From: Laetiporus sulphureus 93-53
Lineage: Eukaryota; Basidiomycota; Agaricomycetes; Polyporales; Laetiporaceae
DNA length: 60,570 nucleotides
Direction of reading: 5' to 3'
NCBI RefSeq assembly: GCF_001632365.1
Contig: NW_024468529.1
Coordinates: forward strand, 410,709-471,278
Part shown: piece after piece, positions 1 to 8,180 of the stretch
Layout: every line of letters starts with the position of its first letter
Position numbering within the stretch: the stretch's first letter is position 1
Made by a program: the position numbers and the translations under genes
Notes under the pieces: model-generated
Told to the model about the DNA's origin: nothing
Database searches by the model: none
The model's input: the letters and a program-made list of their open reading frames with translations, nothing else

Positions 1-106
1 AAACTGCTAACCCTAGCATATGTCCACAAGACCTATGAACCATAAATAGTAAGTGCCACGTGCAACGTAAACTGTCACGTGACCATGAAGCGCTGAAACC
101 GTAACA
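1..106 (-). repeat. Partial LTR, 5' end, running off the left edge
   Basis: The reverse complement of these bases matches the first ~106 bases of the solo LTR at 16962-17610, with a handful of substitutions (for example CACGTG is kept, TGTTACAG reads TGTTACGG). The LTR terminus is at position 106 and the rest of the LTR lies outside the window. Orientation is opposite to the 16962 copy. Only a fragment is visible, so it is unknown whether this is a solo LTR or part of a full element. Confidence 0.75.
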
Positions 107-1122
107 TACGTACTGTGATCAATTCGAAGCATTCAGCTGACATAATGTGGGACACCCATCCCCCAAAGTGGTACCACACACGTGGACAGCACCAGCACCT
201 TGTTATAGTCTAGCCATCAGATTGGTCAGCTGAATGAAACCTTCTGCAATGCACCTATCAGTCACTCTCATTTAACGCAACTCCCATTACCACATCCCAA
301 CCCACTCTGCACACCTTCACATCCTCAAGTCAGTCACAAGATACCTGCGAGCCTCGTACCCTTCAGAAAAGAGTCATCTTCCTGTACCATCATGCCTTTC
401 AGAGACAGAGCAGAGCAGTTTGTATTTACCTCACTCCACAATGAAGCGAATGGTACTGCCAGACCATGCACCATAGGGAGGTGGCAACAGAGCATATCAG
501 TGTTCACCATGTGAGTCTGATTTTCTTGTGCAGTCTGAAACATCACATACCTACATCCTGACTTGCTACTTTGAATTCCTATAATGGATGCACTAGCACA
601 GCCACATGCAGTGCATGAGAATGCATAAATTCCTGAGCAGTGGAGACTAGATGAGTTGCATTGACATGCACCATTATGCTCAGTACCTTCACCCTGCTGT
701 GTGGCAGGAACAACTGGCACAAATCTGAATGGGTGAGCATTTGAGGTGGCTGATGATCCACCATGATGATGGTGCTCAAGATTCCTGTTGCTTAGGGTCA
801 ATGTTGATGTTGAGGTCATTCTTGCAAATGTCTATAGGATCTCATTGATAAATGATTACATGCTAATGTGAATGCAATATGCACATGCTAGCCCATTGCA
901 AATGTGAGACTCTGCATGATCATTTATGCATCACACTGCCTACATCATAAAGATGAAATCACATCTATCATACAGTCTAAATCACAAAGATGGAACTGCA
1001 CCACTGCACCATATGAATTCTAACCCTGCTCTACTGGTCACTTTCAACTGACCTGCCCTAAAATGAGGTTAATACATTATTTCCTAGAAATCATAAAGGG
1101 ATAGTTATACTACAATGCAGTC
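107..1122. other. AT-rich intergenic sequence, nothing recognised
   Basis: Short open frames exist on the minus strand (334-819, 579-779) but they are low-complexity in character, rich in His/Ser/Cys, show no motif I recognise and have no visible intron or promoter context. I see no gene, repeat or RNA here. Confidence 0.5.
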
Positions 1123-2242
1123 TCAAAAATCATCGCTCAAGGTGAGCAGCCATGCTTTTCTGTCCTTCTCAGACAGACCTTGAAGCTTGAGAAGCCCCAG
1201 CCATATCTGATGATGCTCCTCCTTGCAATGTCTATGCATAACTTGTGCACACTTGATGCACAACATTGGGTGCTGTGCACATGTGAAAGTGTCGAAGTAC
1301 AGAAGAAGTAGGAAGATATCAATGACCTCGAGCTTGTCAAGGGGTGGGGGAGAATTGGTGGCTAGCTTTGCCCAGTGGGTCTCACAAATCTTGTGTGTGT
1401 TGCATCCAACACCTGGCTCAGGCCCAATACCAAACACGTTGGACACAACTGCCTTGCACCATGATGCCAGTGCAATAGCACTGCAAACTGCTATGATGAG
1501 TCATCAGCATCATTGATATCTTGCATGTCGATGAACCCCATTGACCTCTCATACAAGATATCAGGCATTGTCTGAGAAATGAGGTAGAAAGTAAGAGGGA
1601 GTATCTTTATTATTCTGCCTTTCTGTGCAAGTCAAAGTGCAATAATGCCATTATCATATATGAACAATATCTTAGGACTAGAGAAGGTGCACTGCCACAT
1701 AGTTTTGAAGTCCAGCTTTTAATGCATGTTCATGGTCCAGACCTTGGGATTGGGGGAGAAACAGGTGAGGACTCTGTCTTTCATGAATTTGTGGGCAGTG
1801 TGCATCCTGTATCTGAAGGTGAGCCTTTCGAGCATTGCAAGCTCAAAAAACTCATGAGTGTCCTATGAACGAGACCTATAAATATGTACATAGAGCAAAT
1901 TTGAGTAATTATTTAATGAAACACATACTGGTACATGTCATAGACATAGTTCAGCAGCATCTTTATCTCCTGCACACCTACATCCAACCGGATGAATGGC
2001 TGACCCTCAATAGTGTTATCAAAATTGAATATAATGGTTACCAAAGCCTGGAGGAGTTCCCATTCCTCTGAAAACTTGACCTTGTTTACTAATAATGTGT
2101 GGATTCCCAACAAGAGGATGACAGTTCCATCGGAGAATGAATAACCTGTCACCCACTCATACTCATGTGATTCATTGGCTGGATCAGCCATCGTTGACAG
2201 CACAAAGCTCAGCATAATGTCAACAGTGAAGTGGAAGTTCAA
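1123..2242 (-). pseudogene. Decayed BTB/POZ-domain protein of the basidiomycete type
   Basis: Read on the minus strand, three blocks appear in the right order. The 2242-1913 block has a BTB-like start (FSDGTVILLLGIHTLLVNK, then GQPFIRLDVGVQEIKMLLNYVYD), matching the pattern of the large Agaricomycete BTB family, in which an FxDGxVVL strand is followed by a PVVxLxD segment and an LLxALYD helix. A middle block around 1860-1540 reads KGRIIKILPLTFYLIS, like the family's helical region. The 1446-1123 block is Cys/His/Trp-rich (HKICETHWAKL ... CAQVMHRHCKEEHHQIW), like the family's C-terminal end. The middle block contains in-frame stop codons, and there is no obvious intact reading frame, so I call it a pseudogene. 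Surrounding DNA is CpG-poor like the repeats. It could still be a spliced gene if the stops fall in introns. Confidence 0.55.
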
Positions 2243-2589
2243 GTCACTTGCCTATCACTGATGTGTCAATCCTGGATGATCCCGTCCTAGGCTGTAATTA
2301 AGGTGCTTCGGGCAACTTAGTTATAGTAATCATGTCACATGTGGCTGTGGCTATATTCCAGGTTATTACTTTTCCATCAAGTTAAAGTGGTCTCTCAAGC
2401 TAATGCTTTCTCACATCATAAATGGAATTCCAGCCAAGTCACTCTCACACATGCATACTCATGATGAGGTGAGGATCATTGGCCTCACAGAGTGCCCTGC
2501 AATCATGCCTGAATGTTTGTGTTCATATGTAGATCTCTCAGTTGCTGCACCCCATCTTACTGGACAGCTAATGGTCTGTAGCAATGTAT

Positions 2590-3009
2590 ACAGTCATCTC
2601 ATCAACACTGCTGAAAAAGCACATCATGAATCTGCCTGAGACCCAAGTATGTCTCTCAAGGGATCTCATCATCGAATTGGTGCATCTTGACTTGATCTCA
2701 GCCAAACAGCTCACTGTCATGAATGTCACAGCAAGACTTCTGAATGAGGAGACCCATTAAAAGGATGCAAAGAATGAGCAAGATGTGGTAGCCATGATGG
2801 CTAGGGCAGAAAACAGGAAAGGGAAGATGGCTGCAGGGGGTGACAAGCATAAGTGCTTCAAATGTGGAGGAATAGGGCACATACAGAAGGACTGTCCAAC
2901 CAAGTCAGATGATAACAAGGACAACTCAGATAATGAGGAGGGGAAGCCAGATGATAAGGAGGTAAAGGCCAAGGTGGCATATATCAATGGCCACATTCAC
3001 CTATTCTGA
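2590..3009 (+). pseudogene. Copia-type Gag C-terminal relic with CCHC zinc knuckle
   Basis: The + frame reads QLTVMNVTARLLNEETH, an in-frame stop, then KDAKNEQDVVAMMARAE and a zinc knuckle CFKCGGIGHIQKDC (CX2CX4HX4C, about 2857-2898). The order 'L..VTARLL.EE' then knuckle is that of the UBN2/copia Gag of LTR retrotransposons. An acidic tail (DDNKDNSDNEEGKPDDKE) follows. No protease, integrase or reverse transcriptase is recognisable after it. It resembles, but is not a close copy of, the Gag of the element at 4049-6503. Confidence 0.65.
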
Positions 3010-3026
3010 CCACTTAACGATGGCGA

Positions 3027-3043
3027 TCGAGGGGGTGTGTTGA
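3027..3043 (+). repeat. Candidate polypurine tract and LTR start
   Basis: GATCGAGGGGGTG is followed directly by TGTTGAAAAG. The layout (purine run then TGTTG) is the same as the junction at 6302-6315 of the complete Gag-only element, so this could be the 3' end of the decayed Gag element just upstream. I could not find a second copy of this LTR in the window. Confidence 0.35.
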
Positions 3044-4043
3044 AAAGTGAGTGCATGCGACACTCAGGTATGCTCTTGTCACAAGCAGGAAAAAGTGGCC
3101 GAGGTGGATGATCATAGTGACGTGCCCTAGCAATGGGTGAACATCATACAATAGGATCTGAGGGCAGCAATAGTTAATAAATAATGGACCTCAAGATGTA
3201 CCTACCTTGGTAGTTTGACTATGTCTAAATGACTCCAATGAGGTCTCTGGACAATAGATTGACCTTCACTGTGCTCATGCCATGCTTAGACCTGGAATTT
3301 TGAGATTATCACCATCCATAATTTTGAATGAGATGTCACCAATCACATCACACCTCACAGTGGAGACAACCAGTTGAAAGGGAAGAGATTTGCACTCTTG
3401 ATAATGAATGGACACATGTATCTGCACAATCACCAATTGAGCAGCCACTTATAAATCTCTGTCATCTCTTAGAGATTAAACACCTTGAATGAGTTATCCA
3501 AGGCATCACTTACTGTCAGACAAGTGACAGTCACCCAAACATTGGACCTCCAATCCCAGGATGGTAACCTGCACTATGTTTTCCACCTACAAGGAACTCT
3601 GCAAACAATTTGCTCATTCACTATGAGCTACACATTAAAGTGAAGACCTCAAGGTTTCAAAATTTCAAAGGGTCTTAATGCTCGAAAGGGAGGAGCTAAT
3701 GTTATGAAGTGAACTGTCAATCAATCATGTGCCTAAGCACTTGTGATAGATGCTCAATTTGGATCACATGAGTCCTTCAGTTCTAGAGTTTGCTAACTCT
3801 ATTGATTCTAGTGGCTGTGAATTTCAAATTTTGTCACATTCATATTCAGGTTACTTCATATTTTCATTTCTCAAAAACTGCAGATGCACAGCATCTATGC
3901 TTCTTCAGATCCTCAAGCCAAGCCCTTGGATCCTTCTCTCAATTCAGAGTAGGGTTTGTGTTTTACATTCTAAATTCATGTTTCACTTCTCATTTTAGCA
4001 ACACTTCCTCAGAACATAGACTCGTAGTTCCTCAGATGTGGTA
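3044..4043 (+). other. Unresolved repeat-like sequence, possible gypsy-type LTR start at about 3702
   Basis: No intact frame is recognised. At about 3667-3715 a purine run (GGGAGGAGCTAA) is followed by TGTTATGAAGTG, the usual arrangement of a polypurine tract before a 3' LTR. The sequence from there to 4043 has an LTR-like character (pyrimidine runs, no coding) and is cut at 4044 by the complete element described next. No partner LTR is visible, so this is tentative. Confidence 0.3.
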
Positions 4044-4048
4044 GATCA

Positions 4049-4237
4049 TGTTGGAATATTGTGCCAGTTATCGGTGAGCGTCACTGCCGGCCCTTAGTGG
4101 TCCATGCACAGAGGTCCCAGGTGTATATAAACACACGTACATAGGGATGGTAAATCCATCAGTTTGTATCTCAGATACTACCTTGATCACTGGCAAGATT
4201 GACACTCTACCAGCTCATTCCACAGCTAAAGTCAACA
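4049..4237 (+). repeat. 5' LTR of the Gag-only element
   Basis: 189 bp, TG...CA ends, preceded by the target duplication GATCA. It contains a TATA-like stretch (GTGTATATAAACACACG, near 4121) that would serve as the promoter. It differs from the 3' LTR by only a small number of substitutions, several of them C/T or G/A changes, so the insertion is moderately young compared with the decayed genes around it. Confidence 0.9.
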
Positions 4238-4321
4238 CAAACCAATCAGCCATATCAAGTTTTTGCTCGTTTGCCTGCCTTACCTCTCAGACTTAATCCT
4301 CATTCTCTCTGTGTTGCGCCA

Positions 4322-5100
4322 TGGCTGAAGAATTGTGAGATACTGCCAAGGTCCCTCAGTTGGTGGAGGGTAACTATAGGCTGTGGGTGATGAAGATGCA
4401 GGTGGCACTGGTGCAGAAGGATCTGTGAGAGCAGGTGGATGTAGAGGTGGAGGTGAAGGAGGGAGTCACACTGGAGGAGGCATTGAGCAAGGTGCTGCAA
4501 AAGTGGATGAAGGCCAAGATGGCCAAGGCACAGGCAGAGATCGTACTCTGGGTGGAGGAGGATCAACTGAAACTTTTGGAAGAGGAGAAGGACCCTCGTG
4601 AGTGCTGGCTCAAGTTACATGACATCCACAGGGCAAAGGGGTTCACCATGGAGTTGGCCAAGTGGTGGGCATTCTATTATGCATGGATGCAAGAGAGCGA
4701 GTCAGGTCAGAGATGGATCACTAGGGTGAAGGGTCTGGTGAGGGCACTGAAGGAGGTCGATGTTGAGGTCAAAGAAATCCAGAAATTGTTGGTCTTGGTC
4801 ATGGGACTGACAGACAAGTATGGGTGGGTGGTGTCTCAGGTCGACAATATGGACATCAAGGAGTGGACCTTCGACCAGATCAGTGTGAAGATCCTGAATG
4901 AGGAGACAAGGCATGGTGGACCAGATGGTGCAGATGAGCTGGAGATGGTGAGCTACGTGGGATCAGGGAGTACCAAGTCAAAGAAGCGAGGCCCTGTAAC
5001 TTGCTACAGGTGCAGGAAGATAGGGCATGTTCATCATGACTGCCTGGATAGGAAGGAAGTGATGGGAGTTGCCATGGTGGAGGATACCTTTGCGTTTTGA
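4322..5100 (+). pseudogene. Copia-type Gag protein with CCHC zinc knuckle, two TGA stops
   Basis: From the ATG at 4322 the frame reads MAEEL, stop, DTAKVPQLVEGNYRLWVMKM..., DL, stop, EQVDVEVEV and then stays open to 5100. NYRLWVMKM is the copia Gag (UBN2/DUF4219) signature, and DL-stop lines up with the conserved DLW, so TGG has become TGA. A CCHC knuckle CYRCRKIGHVHHDC lies near the end (about 5002-5043). Both stops are TGA and at least one is explained by a G-to-A (C-to-T on the other strand) change, as expected from cytosine deamination. The open part from 4435 is 221 codons. It lies between the LTRs and ends 23 bp before the nested foldback element. Confidence 0.8.
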
Positions 5101-5123
5101 TGGATGAGAGGGCAGAAGCAGTA

Positions 5124-6294
5124 CACTGGATGAAGCAATCAATAATTTGAGGTGAAAGATGGTAAACATATTGAAGAAAAAGTTCAAATCTTTTAAGCAT
5201 CTTCACTGTCAATTTGTGATAAAAGTATTTATAATATACTTAACATCTTTTATTGTGAAAGATGATGAAAAGGTTAAAAGGAGATTGGATGAAATATTAA
5301 TAATCATTGCTTCAATCATTTTACAATCTTTCATACAAAACTATGATAAAAAATTTCAAAATCTTTTTTCACTCTTTTTTGATCAAAGATGATGAAAATG
5401 TTGTGACTATGTCACACCCTTGTTTTCATATACTAAGCTAGTACTAAGATATGGAGGTTAATACTTAGGTCCAGATATTAGTACTATCTCTTGAAGCCTT
5501 AGTACTAGCATAGCATTGATCTTTACATTTTAGCACTAGCTTAGTACTAGCATAGTGCTAGCATAGCACTAGCATTTGGACCTTAGTACTAGCATAGTAC
5601 AGTACTACTCTTTGAAGCCTTAGTACTAGCATAGTACTAACTTTAGACCTTAGTAATAGCATAGTACTAGCACAGTACTATCATTTAGATCTTAGTACAA
5701 GCATAGTACTAGCATTCAGACCTTAGTACTAACTTAGTATGTACTAGCATAGTGCCAACTTAGTACTAGCATAGTACCAACTTAGTGCTAGCATAGTACT
5801 AACTTAGTACTAGCATAGTACTAACTTAGTACTAGCATAGTACTAACCTTCAAACCTTAGTACTGATCTGCGGACCTTAGTACTAGCTTAAAACTATGCT
5901 AGTACTATGCTAGTACTAAGGCTTCAAGAGATAGTACTAATATCTGGACCTAAGTATTAACCTCCATATCTTAGTACTAGCTTAGTATATGAAAACAAGG
6001 GTGTGACATAGTCACAATATTTTCATCATCTTTGATCAAAAAAGAGTGAAGAAAGATTTTGAAATTTTTCATCATAGTTTTGTATGAAAGATTGTTAAAT
6101 GATTGAAGCAATGATTATTAATATTTCATCCAATCCCCTTTCAACCTTTTCATCATCTTTCACAACAAAAGATGTTAAGTATATTATCAATACTTTTATC
6201 ACAAATTGACAGTGAAGATGCTTAAAAGATTTGAACTTTTTCTTCAATATGTTTACCATCTTTTACCTCAAATTATTGATTGTTTCACCCAGTG
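5124..6294. mobile_element. Foldback (long-TIR) DNA element, family I, inserted in the Gag-only element
   Basis: The ends are CACTGGATGAAGCAATCAAT and the inverse complement of CACTGGGTGAAACAATCAAT, flanked by an exact 3-bp duplication GTA (5121-5123, 6295-6297). The two arms match for roughly 380-390 bp (about 5124-5515 and 5900-6294), AT-rich and noncoding. The loop is a degenerate array of TAGTACTAGCATAGTACTA units. CAC.. termini and 3-bp duplications are the mark of the CACTA/EnSpm superfamily; no transposase is present, so this is a non-autonomous member mobilised in trans. A small open frame (5159-5392) inside the left arm is a by-product of the arm, since it recurs in every copy. Confidence 0.85.
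5445..5900. repeat. Degenerate minisatellite of TAGTACTAGCATAGTACTAAC-like units
   Basis: Some 15-20 imperfect units of about 20-30 bp with core TTAGTACTAGCATAGTACTA, separated by short spacers such as TTTAGACC or TTGAAGCC. The core is itself nearly palindromic. It forms the loop of the foldback element and recurs in the copy at 12303-13528. Confidence 0.85.
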
Positions 6295-6314
6295 GTAGCT
6301 AGCTCAAGAGGGTG

Positions 6315-6503
6315 TGTTGGAATATTGTGCCAGTTATCGGTGAGCATCACTGCCGGCCCTTAGTGGTTCATGTGCAGAGGTCCTGGGTGTATATAAACAC
6401 ACGTACATAGGGATGGTAAATCCATCAGTTTGTATCTCAGATACCACCTTGATCACTGGCGAGATTGACACTCTACTAGCTCGTTCTACAGCTAAAGTCA
6501 ACA
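6315..6503 (+). repeat. 3' LTR of the Gag-only element
   Basis: 189 bp, same length and ends as the LTR at 4049-4237, followed by the GATCA duplication. A polypurine-like tract lies immediately before it. Confidence 0.9.
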
Positions 6504-6860
6504 GATCACTCTCATAAATAGCACAGCATTCTTGCTCTATTAGGCCCAGATTCCAGTGTATGTACTTGATGAAATCTCAAGAGCTGGGGATCCATAGAGC
6601 TATATAAGGAGCATAGATCAGGGTAAAAAAAACTAAGTTCCTATTCGGTAGCGGTGCTTGACCTCTGCTTGCACAAGGAAAATGCAAGCATCCACTTAGG
6701 CTGTCTGCTTTGAGGTCTGCTCGACTCAGATGGTCTTCCAATGTTCTTATGTCACATTGTCATGGACATGCCATGAGTGACTGGATGCATTAGTGCTATG
6801 CTCATGCACTGTCTTCACACTACACTAGCTTCTGTTCATGCATCACCAGTGCTTGCTATG
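6504..6860 (+). other. No gene recognised; TATA-like site
   Basis: This is the continuation of the sequence interrupted at 4043. A TATATAAGG-like box near 6602 lies upstream of the Myb/SANT relic and might have been its promoter. Otherwise nothing is recognised. Confidence 0.35.
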
Positions 6861-6894
6861 GCAAAGTGAAGTGCTCTTGACCCTCTGCCTGAAG

Positions 6895-7890
6895 TGCCTC
6901 CATCTGATAAAGAGAATGTCACCTCAGCTGAGGCTGCCACTTGCAGCAAGAAAGTTATTAAACCACTCTAGATGATGAGATTCTTGTTCACATTCTCAAG
7001 AAACAGAAGCTCAGTGAGAACTTCTTTGACAATGGATGGAAAACTCAGGTCTAGCATGCTGTTCTAAAGGCTGTGAAGGCTGAGGGCTTAAACAAGGGAG
7101 GATGCAAGAATGCCATGAAGTGCAGTGATCATTGGATGAATGTGAGTATTTCTGACCTGTTGGCCTTGAAGCATTTGATGACTTTTGTTATATAGCTCAA
7201 GGCTGACTTCTTGCAAGTGCAAAAGCTCAGGGATCTATCAGGCTATGAGTGGGATGATGAGAAGATAGTTATGGTGACAGAGGAGCCTGTTATAGAGGTG
7301 TACATCCAGGTATGTATGTTGATCTTGAGCATTGCTTGTTGCAAATCTCATTTGATTCAGGCACACCCTAAAGTAGCCCAGTGGCTCATCACCCACCCCT
7401 TTCCTCTCTGTTATGAGATTCTGGAGCTCATGGAGGGCAAGGTCATGACTGAAAAGGGAGCCTTCCATGTTGGATAAGCTTTCACAGAGCCTGCTCATGA
7501 GGCTGCTGCTGAGTTTGCAGTGCCTGCACCAGTGAAGAATGTTTGTGTGATCAGCCTCTTCATGGTCAATGGGATGAAGAGATGGTCAATCTCCATTCAG
7601 CCTGTTCCAACTTCAGCTAACTGCAGATGACTTGAAAACTTAGATGATGATCAGAGTTTTAGACCTCATCCAGCCAAGCATTGCAGATGGCATCATGTAC
7701 TCCATGCATTAAATGCAGATGCTATTGCTGATGTTGCAGAGGCCACCAACTTCATGACCTCCACAATGGTGCAGCAGAATGTTTCTGAATGTAAGCATAT
7801 TCAGGATGCAATCAAGCTGAATGCTGAAGATGGAGATTTGTCCAATCATGAGATGGCAGAGGTTGAATGTCTGCTTGCAGACAAGGTATC
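6895..7890 (+). pseudogene. Myb/SANT-like DNA-binding protein, transposon-associated, decayed
   Basis: Pieces in order: a low-complexity leader (PEVPPSDKENVTSAEAAT), then TLDDEILVHILKKQK...FFDNGWKTQV, a TAG stop, HAVLKAVKAEGLNKGG...CSDHWMN, an intron 7142-7195, then LKADFLQVQKLRDLSGYEWDDEKIVMV..., an intron 7310-7360, and AHPKVAQWLITHPFPLCYEI. 'DNGWK..W..V', 'LSG..WDDE..MV' and 'HP.A..W....FPL..E' are the signature of the fungal/plant Myb/SANT-like domain (Myb_DNA-bind_3) found with Harbinger-type transposases. Both introns keep GT..AG borders. The stop where Trp is expected (TGG to TAG) and a frameshift before the domain make it a relic. A Ser/Thr-poor tail continues to the truncated foldback element at 7894. 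Confidence 0.7.
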
Positions 7891-7893
7891 TGT

Positions 7894-8180
7894 CACTAGG
7901 TGAAACAATCAATAATTTGAGGTGAACGATGGTAAAAATATTGATGAAAAAGTTCAAATCTTATAAGCATCCTCACTGTCAATTTGTGATAAAAGTATTT
8001 AAAATATTTTTAACATCTTTTGTTGTGAAAGACGATGAAAAGATTGAAAGGAGATTGGATGAAATATTAATAATCATTTCTTCGATCATTTTACAATCTT
8101 TCATACAAAACTATGACAAAAAGTTTCAAAATCTTTTTTTCACTCTTCTTTGATCAAAGATGATGAAAATATTGTGACTA
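7894..8180 (+). mobile_element. Truncated family I foldback element (left arm only)
   Basis: It begins CACTAGGTGAAACAATCAAT and follows the arm of the 5124 element closely to 8180, where similarity stops abruptly. The minisatellite loop and right arm are missing. This copy shows the literal CACTA terminus. No target duplication can be checked. Confidence 0.8.

Larger units (their letters stand above)
4049..6503 (+). mobile_element. Complete Gag-only LTR retrotransposon (TR-GAG type) carrying a nested foldback element
   Basis: Two 189-bp direct repeats (4049-4237 and 6315-6503) start TGTTGGAATATT and end AAAGTCAACA. They are flanked by an exact 5-bp target duplication GATCA (4044-4048 and 6504-6508). 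The interior codes only for a Gag-like protein with a zinc knuckle; no protease, integrase or reverse transcriptase region exists. A purine-rich tract (CTCAAGAGGGTG) precedes the right LTR. A 1,171-bp foldback element plus its 3-bp duplication sits inside, so the ancestral element was about 1.28 kb. This layout is that of TR-GAG non-autonomous elements, which must borrow enzymes from autonomous copia relatives. Confidence 0.88.

Noticed and set aside
334..819. 161-codon minus frame
   Set aside because: His/Ser/Cys-rich, no motif, no intron or promoter context; chance frame in AT/CA-rich DNA.
5159..5392. Open frame inside the foldback arm (also at 7929-8153 and 12338-12619)
   Set aside because: It recurs because the TIR recurs, is Lys/Ile/Phe-biased from AT-rich DNA, and is not conserved as protein.
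5445..5900. CRISPR-like regular repeats
   Set aside because: Units vary in length and sequence, spacers are not unique, and the genome is eukaryotic; it is a minisatellite loop.
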